Source of the DNA: Selaginella tamariscina
Lineage: Eukaryota; Streptophyta; Lycopodiopsida; Selaginellales; Selaginellaceae
DNA length: 64,000 nucleotides
Direction of reading: 5' to 3'
NCBI GenBank assembly: GCA_003024785.1
Contig: PUQB01000714.1
Coordinates: 48,379 to 112,378 of the forward strand
Shown here piece after piece: positions 55,316 through 64,000 of this stretch (position 1 is its first letter; the number at the start of each line of letters is the position of its first letter). The translations under genes were made by a program, and so were the position numbers. A model generated the notes under the pieces. The model did no database searches, was not told the DNA's origin, and was given only the letters and a program-made list of their open reading frames with translations.

Positions 55316-55922
55316 TATCAAGCCATGATCTAGGAACAAGGAAGAGAGCAAGATTCCAAGAACAAGAAAGCTTGACTCAGGAGTGACAGGAACCAGGAAC
55401 TCGGGAGTCAAGAGTAGGACAAGGAACAGGACAGGAACTAGGAACTCAAGAGTAGGATAAGGCGCAGGATAGGAACCAGGAACTCAGGAGTCATGAGTAG
55501 GACAAGATCCAGGAGTAAGACAGGAGCAAGATAGGATCCAGGAGTGAGACAGGAGTAGGACAGGATCTAGGAGCGAGACAAGGAAAGAACAGTAAACAAG
55601 GAGCAAGACAAGAACAAGACAAGACAAGATTGATGTAGAAAGACTGGTGTTGATAGTAACTGATTGTACACAATTAGGTCGAAGCTTTTATGCTCACAAC
55701 TCCAAGAGCTAATCTAGGCATGAGTGTTAAAAGTGGTTGCATGCATCTAAAAGTGGCTATATGTTGTAGAGGCTAAAACGAGTCCACATGTCCCTTATCC
55801 TCTAGGCATATCCTGTAGCATATCCTGTAGGAATATCCTATAGGTATATCCTGTAGGAATATCCTGCAGGCATATCCTTTATCCTGTATCCGGAATCCTG
55901 TATCTTGTATCAGATCGTGACA
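55316..55922 (-). repeat. solo LTR of the F family (F2), expanded
   Basis: Reverse complement begins TGTCACGATCTGATACAAG and ends GGCTTGATA (expected TTGACA). Flanks GGGTC and TGGTC form a near-perfect 5-bp duplication. It carries the GGATATxCCTGCA minisatellite near 55800-55890 and a second purine-rich one (AGGAACCAGGAACTCGGGAG, GACAGGATCCAGGAGTGAGA) at 55380-55600. No internal sequence. Confidence 0.8.
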
Positions 55923-56246
55923 TGGTCGGGCATTAGCGATTTGCTACCCATGTGTGGTTGCGCTAGTGTAATCGTAGGTCCTCTTGTCTGGCATTCTAAA
56001 CTTCCCTCTGTTTGGGTGGCAGTTTGTCCCCCTCTATCCACCTTTGCCATGGTTCATCAGTCATTATTCACCGGGTGTGTTGCTTCCTTAGCTCAATTGG
56101 CTAATTGTAGGTTGCTTTGTTGCTATGATGGTGGGAGATCTTCTGTTGGTGGGAGCTCTAGGAGATCTTCAGCTAGTGGGAGATCTCTTTCCACAATTAC
56201 CTAAGCTAATCTCCTCACTTCTACCTATCCTAAAGGTGATGCATAC
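55923..56246. other. unassigned spacer
   Basis: No domain. A short tandem GTGGGAGATCT repeat (about three copies) is at 56130-56195; the open frame 55905-56204 shows nothing recognisable. Confidence 0.4.
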
Positions 56247-56908
56247 CTTCCTAGCATGGTTGACCCTTATCCCTAGTGGAGTCGCCATTAATGGTCATCT
56301 CAACCTTGCGCATGTGGACTGTTGTGTTCCCTAGATGTGTAGTCACCAAAGCACTATTACCAACTCCCATCTCCAGACGTGCGCCCCCCCCCAGGGGTCC
56401 ACTTGGAGCCTCTTACTGGCTTTATGTCTGGAGGGAGTTCTATTGATGTAGTCTACCCTTCTAGTCTCTAGACGAATTGGGTTTGTTGGGTCTGGTGGCG
56501 GATAGAATGCTATAGCTACTTGCATCTCCTCATGGTCAACAGCTAGCCAATGATCACCTTATAGCATATTATGAAGGAGAAGAATTAAAACCTATTCAAG
56601 AAAGACAATTACTTCCGCCTCCCATACAAAGGGGAAGAGCCTATCTAGCTATGTTAAGAGCTATGCTATATTGGGCTATTCCCAGATTGGGTGCTCCTTG
56701 GTTGTTGATACAGCTAGGGGTGCCCATATTGCTTACTGCTATAAGAGAGCCTATTAGAAACCCTATATGAAAGTATGTTTCTATGTGGATCAATCCCTCC
56801 CAAGTTGAAGCCAATCTCCTCTTATAATCTAATCGACACTTGCCATATGGTCCAACGGTTGGTAGTCAACCATGTCACCATCATTCACCTACTTCCTAGA
56901 ATCTTATT
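56247..56908. repeat. dispersed repeat R, copy R3
   Basis: Matches R2 from the TTCCTAGCATGGTTGACCC start. Cut short at CTAGAATCTTAT by the C-family LTR fragment. Confidence 0.8.
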
Positions 56909-57171
56909 GACCCTTTACTTTGGGGTTTAATTGTTGTTACCTACCGAGTTGTGTGATGAACCCTAGATGTAGTAGGAAACAAGCTCGCTTAGTGCACTTG
57001 GGTATCTGTGATGGTCCGGCCTGGTGTCATTAGGTATTTGCAAAAAACTCTAGGCAAAGCTAAAACTTACCTTCTAAAAAACTCTCCCCCGGTTTGATGT
57101 TCTAGATAAGTTTCCTCAAAAAGAGTATAGCTTGTCAAAAGGGTTAGGGACACCCTTAGGGTTGACCTAAC
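56909..57171 (+). repeat. C-family LTR fragment
   Basis: Matches the C LTR from TGACCCTTTACTTTGGGG to the telomere-like GGGTTGACCTAAC (11037-11298 in the 5' LTR), with the first 12 bases missing. Diverged more than the two C LTRs from each other. Element E abuts its right end. Confidence 0.85.
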
Positions 57172-57444
57172 TGGTCATCAGGGACTCCACAGGCTAGATG
57201 TGGGGTAACTTATAAAGCCTTGATGGTCGCCAGGACGCTGTTGGTAGTGTCCAGTCTCGGAGGTCCATACCAGCACTAGAAGGTGCTGTGATGGCCTATA
57301 CCCAAATGACGCAAGGGTCTGTGTACATGTGAGTAGGATTACCCCTATGTGCAATGCTATGGCCTCCTTGGTGGTAACTCGTTGGACTATGAGTGGGATG
57401 AGAGAAGGGTAAATGGGAGAGGTGGTGAATAGAAGGAATATAGA

Positions 57445-57481
<37 letters not shown>

Positions 57482-57861
57482 CTTGTCTGGATACAGTGTG
57501 GCCCCAAAGAAGGTGGCAAGATACAAAGAAGAAGACAGACTAGAAGGACCCTGACCCACTACCAACCTTCCTACTTATATAGTGGGTCGGCCAGTGCTAG
57601 ACCCTAGGTACAGATGGCACTCTCCTACTAGTCTGCTACCCTGTGACAGAGTCCTACCTATAGCATTTATTCGCTTCCCTCATGCGTGATGTCCCAAGTA
57701 CCTTGATAGTTGATCCAAACAATCGGATTTACGTTTGAGTTAAGCATTGCTTGACAATTGTTGTCATCGTATTGTACCTACTGTACCTTTACTACTTGAC
57801 CGCTCCATCCCATAACTCATTCACACTGGCTGGCAGTTTGACAATGGTCAAACCATCATCA
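57172..57861 (-). repeat. 3' LTR of E
   Basis: About 690 bp, related to the D LTRs (CCACATCTAGCCTGTGGAGT end, ACCCACTATATAAGTAGG TATA region). Contains a (TA)15 microsatellite at 57449-57479. Confidence 0.8.
57449..57479. repeat. (TA)n microsatellite in the E LTR
   Basis: About 15 TA dinucleotides in a row. Confidence 0.95.
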
Positions 57862-57889
57862 ACTAGATGCTCAGACTTAATCGTTGGCT

Positions 57890-60440
57890 CATCCTCGGGC
57901 CATGTGCTCCCTTATCCTAGGTCATGCCATAGTGGTCGGGGTAGGTAGTGGCTTCGCTCTCCACTATAGCTAGCTTTTGCTTCAGTGCGCCATCGTTGCA
58001 TCCTGCAGCTCGGTAGTCTTTCGTAGCCCCACCTGGAACCCTGCCTCTTGCTGCTCCTGAGCCTATTTTACTTAAGCCTCTAGCTCCCGAATTCGCTCGC
58101 ACAATCGCTGCAACTCTTGTTCCCTTGCTGTGAGTAGTTGGGCTTATTGTTGGTGTTCTCTACTAACTATGTGATAGTGGTTTGGGGTGGGCCCTGATTT
58201 TTCGGTGAGCTGTGCTCCCTCCCTGTGCTTAGCTATAATGCGACTCTCACCTCCAACCCTCCGGGTGGGGGTTCCTCTCTACTGGCCGCCAGTGCGATTC
58301 TTGCTATTGTAAGTTGGGTGGTGTGCTAGTGAAACTTCTCCTTGATCGCCACCAACTTTGCTCGGGCTTCTTTGAACTCTCTACTCCTTTGCTCGATCCA
58401 AGTCATGAGTTCGTGAGTTTACCGTTCCTTCTCTATAATGACCTGGTTGCGAGTGTGTTGGTAGCGGTCTAGGAGCCTTTGGAGGGTATTGTACTTACCC
58501 TATAACCTACCGAGTTTTGTTATTAACTTGCTCTAGAGTTCCCCAGCATCCTTCCTCCTCTTTTTGACTACCTTACACAGTAGGTCTCCTTGGAAGAGCA
58601 GTTCCTTAGCTTCTTTGACATCCTCCCGTGTGGCCTGTCGTCGTTCTATAAGCTTAGCTCTTATGGTGTCGTGTTCCTTTCCCACAACTAGGAGGCCGAG
58701 GTCATTGTACACCACCATTGCTTCCTTTAGCTGGTCAAAGGCCTCTGTGAGCTTGAGGTAAGCCAATGAAGCCCATTGACCGTTGGCATGGAAATGCTGG
58801 TAGGTATCCTTCAACTCTTTCTTAGAATTGCCCTTTGTTTTCTTTTGGTCTGGCCAGGTAAATCGTCCAGGTATCTCTGACGAGAATTCCCATGGTAATG
58901 AGGGTCCCACTGCCATGGGGACCGCTCGTATGGGTTCTATTGTTTGGTTCCTAGGTAGTTTCTAGTCAGGAGAAGGGTTGTCTCTTGCCTGCTTCTTTGA
59001 CGACTCAGGGGCTTCTAGCTGTTCCCTTTGGTTGCCCTAACTTGTTTCGATCCGCTCTTCCTCCCTTGTCCGGAATTGTGCTGGTATTGCAATTGTAGTT
59101 TGGCCAATCAGACCAACGGTCATGATACCGATGTGGCCGGCCATTGAAAGTCTCCTCTCAGACCTGATCTGAACTCCGTGGATTCTGTTGGTTAAAGCAG
59201 GAATCAAGTACTATTTAAGGCAGTCTAACCAGTTCACTATGACTCCTTCCCAAGCCCAGTAGAGACCGTTCACCAACCTCCTTGTGATTTATCTCTCTGG
59301 TCTTCCTGTGAACATGAAGGCCATTAGTGCTACAAACTCGACTACTTCCTCCCTTTCTTGTATGCCCTATAACGCCTCGTTCCCTCCGGTGGCAAACCTC
59401 TGTGGCTTGGTCTTTAATAATTCTCCTATTGCAAGGCCATCCTCTAGTAGTCAAAATACTGTCACTAGCTCGTTGAACATTATGTGGAAGGCTATAGTAC
59501 TTCCTAAGCAGAACTGGATCCCTCTCTATCCAGTCTGGCTAGCTACCAATTTTGCAAACTGGATGACTTGCCTAGCTCTCTCGGTGAATCCTGGATTCTC
59601 CACTTTTCCTCATGGAAGGTCGAAGAACTCGTCTAGGTGCAACTCTGTTCTGACCCGCTGAACATTGGGTCAGTCGATCAACTCCTTGAACCTAGAATAC
59701 CTAGGTGACATGAGGTCCACTATCCTCTCCTAGCCTTCAATGGACACGTGAATCTCTTGGATGACCACTGGCATGTTCTGCTCTGTCCAATCTGTTGTCA
59801 TGGTGATTGAAGTATTGCATTGTACATCTCCTTCTAGGGTACTGTCGATGTGGCGGCCCTCATGACATCTTCTGAGGTGACTGACATGATTATCCCTACC
59901 CCCATATTCACAATGATGGCACCGCTTGACCATCATTGCCTTTGTAGTACGTGCCTCATGCGTGCGGTATATCCTTGTGGACCATGTGACTCTGTGAGCT
60001 GGCCACATGTGTGTTGGAGGTCTTCCTCTCGGCTATGCCTTCTTCCTACTGTGCTTCCTTGGGGGTTCCCTATCGTAGTGGCTGCCTTGCCCTGGGGTGC
60101 CTTGGTTTGGGCTTCATCTGGGTGGACGTCCAACCCAACGCGGTTACTGTCTGATGTTTGTCATAGTGCTTGTCTGCCATTGCCACTACTTATCACTCGG
60201 AATGACGTCTTGTAGAGCCCACCCCGGTCCTAACTATAGGGCCTTTCTAGTTGGTCCCTCCCCATTGAGGCCTTCCACCAATCTCATGCATCCCACACCT
60301 AGGACTTTGTGACTTACTTTTATCAGGGGATGCTATCGCTGGGGCTCTTACCTCCATAGCTTCCGTAGCTGATCTCCACTCAGTTGTGGCTGTGGGTATT
60401 CTCGGTTGAGGCTGGGGCTAGTCTAGGTCTGTTGGTCCAG
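57890..60440 (-). pseudogene. E 3' accessory ORF, homologous to that of D
   Basis: Minus strand, in order: RRVLRPSMRKSGESRI region (about 59650), FMFTGRPER, YWAWEGVIVNWLDCLK and YLIPALTNRIHG (about 59260-59170). The 127-codon block 58916-58533 contains DTYQHFHANGQWASLAYLKL, VVYNDLGLLVVGKEHD and ELLFQGDLLCKVVKK. Coiled coil continues to AREQELQRLCERIRELEA (about 58120-58080) and LRKTTELQDATMAH. The blocks match D (34.1-35.9 kb) in order. Function unknown. Stops between blocks. Confidence 0.55.
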
Positions 60441-60467
60441 TCTCCTTGCTTCTTTCTCTCCCTGGTA

Positions 60468-60901
60468 TAGCCACTTTTAGATGCATGCAACCACTTTTAG
60501 CACTCATGCCTAGATTAGCTCTTGGAGTTATGACATAAAAGCTCCGACCTAATTGTTGTACAATCAATTACTATCAACACCAGTCTTTCTATGATCAATC
60601 TTGTCTTGTGTTGTTCTTGTCTTGCTCCTTGCTTCCTGTTCTCTCCCTGGATCCTATCCTACTCCTGTCTCGCTCCTGGATCATATCCTACTCCTGTCTT
60701 GCTCCTGGATCCTGTCCTACTCATGACTCCTGAGTTCCTGGTTCCTGCCCTGCGCTTTGTCCTACTCTTGAGTTCCTAGTTCCTGTTCTGCTCCTTGTCC
60801 TACTCCTGACTCCCGAGTTCCTGGTTCCTGTCGCTCCTGAGTCAAGCTTTCTCGTTCTTGGAATCTTGCTCTCTTCCTTGTTCCTGGATCATGGCTTGAC
60901 A
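60468..60901 (+). repeat. 5' LTR of F3 (5'-truncated)
   Basis: Begins within the LTR at TATAGCCACTTTTAGATG, as in F2. CATAAAAGC near 60531 stands at the TATA position. The CCTGGATCCTATCCTACTCC minisatellite (60645-60740) is shared with F2 but not F1. Ends TTGACA at 60901. Confidence 0.8.
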
Positions 60902-60996
60902 GTTTGATAGTAACTCCTTTCATAGCTTTCCGATTTCCAGTTACTTTTTTTCCTTGATTCTTTTCCTTTATTTTCCTTCTTTTTCTTTCATAGATC

Positions 60997-61690
60997 ATGG
61001 CTAATTTTGAGCACTTTCAACGCAAGCATCAAATGTTGCTTCATGAGCTGGCCACTTTGCACCAAGTGGTCACCGATCTGCAAGGTTCCACCAACGCGGC
61101 ACATGTAGCTACCGATGCATCCTCCAAGGCTACTGTGCAGGCTCTCTCTCAAGCATCGGGTTACCTCTCCATCAAACTTTTTTTCGGAGTTGAAGATCAG
61201 CATGCCAGAAAAGTTCAGTGGCAATCGCGTCGATTTCCAAGGTTTCCTGAATCAGATCCGGCTCTTGATCCGCATGCAACCACGCTGCTACTCGACTAAT
61301 GCACAAAGGGTTGGCCTTTTGGCATCCTTATTGATTGAATCTCCATGGGCTTGGGTTGCCCCCTTGCTGGAGCGTGACGACCCATTGATGGAAAACTTTG
61401 AAGGTTTCATGGTTGCCTTTGAAGCCTGCTTTGGAGATCCCAATAAGTACCGTTCTGCATGCACGAAGTTACGAAAGCTCACACAAGGATCCCGACTAGC
61501 TTCCGTTTATGCATCCGAAATTCAGCAACTTTGCACGAACATTCCGTGAGATGAGACTGCATTGATTGAACACTTTCATTTTGGGTTCAGGGATGACATG
61601 AAAGACCTTCTCCTTACGTTTCGGATGTCCAAACATTAGTGGAGATCATGCAACAAGCCATTCTGTGACAATTGTTTGTTTGAGCGTCAT
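60997..61690 (+). pseudogene. gag: F3 gag
   Basis: The ATG at 60997 gives MANFEHFQRKHQMLLHELAT, then after a one-base shift ISMPEKFSGN, FQGFLNQIRLLIRMQPRCYS, SLLIESPWAWVAPLLERDDP and FEACFGDPNKYRS up to a stop at 61549. The end (DETALIEHFHFGF) is in a new frame. Same family as F1 gag; the capsid portion resembles the Sushi/PEG10-type fold in motif order. Confidence 0.8.
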
Positions 61691-61829
61691 TAGGAAAGAT
61701 CCCGTCAACAATTCCTGCAAATCAATCCTGTAGCTATGGTACATGTTCCTGCAACACCTTTTGGAGTAGTTCCTATGGAGGTTGAGAAATCAAGCGTGAC
61801 TCTCTTTTCGCTCTTGAGAAGCAACATCG

Positions 61830-62440
61830 CTGGAGTGAGAACCTATGCTTGTTTGTGGTGAAGCAAGACACAAGGTGGCAGAATATCCTATTAAATCCAA
61901 AAGTTCAAGACACGTGAAATTGAAGCTGAAGTTCAGTCGAAAAACTTCAATGTCCACTTTGTCTAAGATCTGCGAAGTTGAACATAGGTGCAGGCTCCAT
62001 TGATGCTGCTCATACCATTCATTACTCAAGTTTTCTGTACACATTCGTCTCAATAATCAAGAGCTCAAGGAGTTTGCCCTTTTAGACACCGATGCAATGT
62101 ATGCTTCATGAATGACACTTTTGCAACTCAACATGGCATTTCGGTGATGAAGTTGAACTGCAGTTCCTGTAGAGGTGGCCGATGGTCGTCTGATTGCTTC
62201 TAGCACAGTTACCCATGTTACCAAACCTCTCTCTTGCAGTCATGGCGCATTCAATTGTTCGATTTTCTTTAACTTGATCAAAACTCGATCGACTCCCATC
62301 ATTTTGGGCATGCCATGGTTTGTTGTTGCAAATTCACAGATCGATTGGAGGTCTAGGACGCTCAGTTTTCCTCTCCGCAACCAGGATCAATCCTGTACTT
62401 TCCTGTGTGCAGGATACATCCTTAGTGTTTGAGGTAGTAC
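61830..62440 (+). pseudogene. pol: F3 nucleocapsid remnant and protease
   Basis: A knuckle remnant lies at about 61845-61880. The protease active-site region LLDTDAMYAS is degenerate near 62080. 62175-62432 is open: ADGRLIASSTVTHVTKPLSC, CSIFFNLIKTRSTPIILGMP, WFVVANSQIDWRSRTLSF, the C-terminal half of the protease. Confidence 0.65.
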
Positions 62441-62597
62441 AAGCTACAAGATTGACCGTGCCTGTTCCTGTATCAGTGTTGAAGACTCCTCCTCGACAAG
62501 ATTCACCTCATGTCAGTTCCTTAGCACATCCGCAGGCTTTTTCCACTCCTGTAAGTTCGTAGATTCCTGTATAGGATTCTTCCAATTCTGTATCAGT

Positions 62598-64000
62598 GTG
62601 AAGGTTCCTCCTCAACAGGATCCACCTCCTATTGGTTCGTCAGCACACTCACAAGCTCTCCTCACTCCTATGCATCTACAACATCTGTATAGGATTGTTC
62701 AAATCCTGTACACTTGTCAACATCCACACATGTTTCTCCCAATCCTACCTCTTTTCATTACTTTACTTCTATTCCACCCCCAATATCCTTCCTCTTTTTC
62801 AATCACAACTCCCTCCTTCTCTTCTCCGAGTACCATGCATGAACTTGCCACTAATTCTACTCCTTTTCATCTTTTTGCCTTCCAAGTAACTCCTACGTCC
62901 TCTTTTGCCTTTCCTGTATCTGACTCCCCTGTTTTCAATCTCCTTCTCCTATTCCTTCTTCTTCCTCCTTCTTCCATGCCATCCAAGTATCACTCCTTTC
63001 AGGACATTTTTGACAAACACAAGGCTGCAGTTCTTCTTGTTCACAGGTCATATGACTGTCCCATTGATCTTGTGGAAGGAAAGACTCCACCGTTTAAACC
63101 AATTTATGCACTATCACTTACAGAATTAGAGGTTCTTCATCAGTACATCAAGGAAAACTTGGCATCCAGCTTCATTCATCACTCAAAGTCCCCTGCAGGA
63201 GCATCTATCTTTTTTGTCAAGAAGAAAGATGGGAGTTTGAATTTGGTTGTGGACTATAGGGGTTTGAATCAAGTCACAATTCGGAACTGGTACCCGTTGT
63301 CATTGATCCTGGAACTTCTCAATCAGCTGCAAGGAGCAAAGTGTTTATGAAGATTGACTTACAAGAGGCTTACAATCTTATACGGATTCGTCAGGTGATG
63401 AGTGGAAGACAACCTTTCGTACAAGTATGGACACTTCAAGTACATGGTGATGCCTTTCGGATTTACCAATGCCCCAGCCGTGTTCCAACACATGATGAAC
63501 GATATCTTTGTGACTTCTTGGATCAGTTTGTGGTAATCTACCTCGATGACATTTTGATTTTCTCCAAGGACCAGCGGCTCATGACAAGCATGTACAACTA
63601 GTCCTACAAAGGCTTCGTGAGCATGGCCTGTATGCGAAGTTAGAGAAGTGTTTCTTCGATAGGATATTGTGGAGTTCTTGGGCTACATCGTCTCTCTACT
63701 GGCGTTTTCATGGACATGCACAAGGTGAAGACTATCGTGGAGTGGGAGAGGCCCAAGTCTGTAAGAGACGTACAATGTTTCTTGGCTTTCAAACTTCTAC
63801 AGGCGTTTCATACAGGACTTCTCCAAGCGTGCACTTCCACTCATGGAACTCACCAAGCGCACAGGAATGTTCTCTTGGTCCGACAAGGCAAAACATGCAT
63901 TCACAACACTCAAGGATGCTTCACGATATCTTCAATTTTAGCACATCCAGATCCTTCTCGTCCCTTCTTTATTGAAGCAGATGCCTCGATTTTGCAGTAG
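62598..64000 (+). pseudogene. pol: F3 reverse transcriptase (continues past window)
   Basis: 62598-63350 is open for 250 codons: a Ser/Pro/Phe-rich linker, [58 protein letters not shown] one-base shift at about 63340 leads to [17 protein letters not shown]. After a second shift [15 protein letters not shown] has YLDD at 63539-63550. A LAFKLLQAFHTGLLQ-frame piece and LAHPDPSRPFFIEADAS end the window. Two or three shifts; catalytic residues intact. Confidence 0.8.

Larger units (their letters stand above)
57172..60466 (-). mobile_element. element E: 3' part of a D-like element
   Basis: LTR at 57172-57861 on the minus strand begins TGATGATGG and ends GATGACCA, as in D. To its right lie the coiled-coil ORF and upstream part of the D-type 3' ORF in minus sense. 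No pol or second LTR follows; the sequence passes at about 60467 into the F3 LTR, so the 5' part is missing. Confidence 0.75.
60468..64000 (+). mobile_element. element F3: Sushi/Tf-like chromovirus, 5' part, truncated by window end
   Basis: Truncated 5' LTR (60468-60901), leader, gag, protease, linker and RT match F1 in order. The first RNase H block (DPSRPFFIEADAS) is reached at the window end. Fewer stops than F1, with a 250-codon open stretch in RT. Confidence 0.85.

Noticed and set aside
55491-55673. Cys/Leu/Pro-rich 60-codon frame
   Set aside because: Produced by the purine-rich minisatellite of the F2 LTR.
1-64000. tRNA and rRNA genes
   Set aside because: No stretch with cloverleaf-like arms or rRNA landmarks was noticed; the only tRNA-like signals are primer-binding sites complementary to tRNA 3' ends.

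Overview
The window looks like intergenic DNA from a streptophyte (a land plant or close relative) with a large, transposon-rich genome. It is AT-rich, has GT-AG introns, and is packed with Ty3/gypsy LTR retrotransposons, several using a tRNA-iMet-like primer site. A Sushi/Tf-like chromovirus family next to Tat/Athila-like elements would fit a non-seed plant or a charophyte, but I cannot name the species. I found no rRNA, tRNA, CRISPR array or bacterial-type operon. The only multi-exon gene that is not an obvious transposon protein lies inside a DNA transposon.

Left part (1-25.4 kb) is a four-level nest. A decayed Tat/Athila-like gypsy element (A; gag at 0.9-2.3 kb, pol at 20.2-23.8 kb, an extra 3' ORF at 24.4-24.9 kb) is split by a TNP2-type (En/Spm, CACTA-like) DNA transposon (T, 2285-20217). 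T carries a minus-strand transposase pseudogene and a divergent plus-strand gene of about 11 exons. An intron of that gene holds a minus-strand gypsy element (B, 7111-18453). B's 5' LTR holds a young chromovirus (C, 11025-18383) with an unbroken 1097-codon pol. Target-site duplications support B and C, and LTR divergence falls in the order the nesting predicts.

Middle part (25.4-42 kb) is a second nest. An old C-like LTR and leader remnant is split by G (25903-39677, minus, gag but no RT seen, TSD GGCGT). G is split by D (26999-36592, plus), a Tat-like element with pol and a long coiled-coil 3' ORF. D's integrase region carries a 104-bp inverted duplication.

Right part (42-64 kb) holds a second B copy (B2, 42020-46771, TSD ATGTA) containing an opposite-strand solo LTR. 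It also holds a complete but decayed Sushi/Tf-like chromovirus (F1, 47463-52717, TSD AATAG), a solo F LTR (F2), two copies of a 0.7-kb repeat (R), a C-family LTR fragment, a fragment of a D-like element (E, minus) and the 5' half of another F element (F3) running off the window end.

Nearly every coding region except C pol has stops or frameshifts. The functional interest lies in the nesting order, C pol, the exon-reiterated gene in T, the 3' coiled-coil ORF shared by D and E, and the reverse transcriptase active-site change shared by both B copies.
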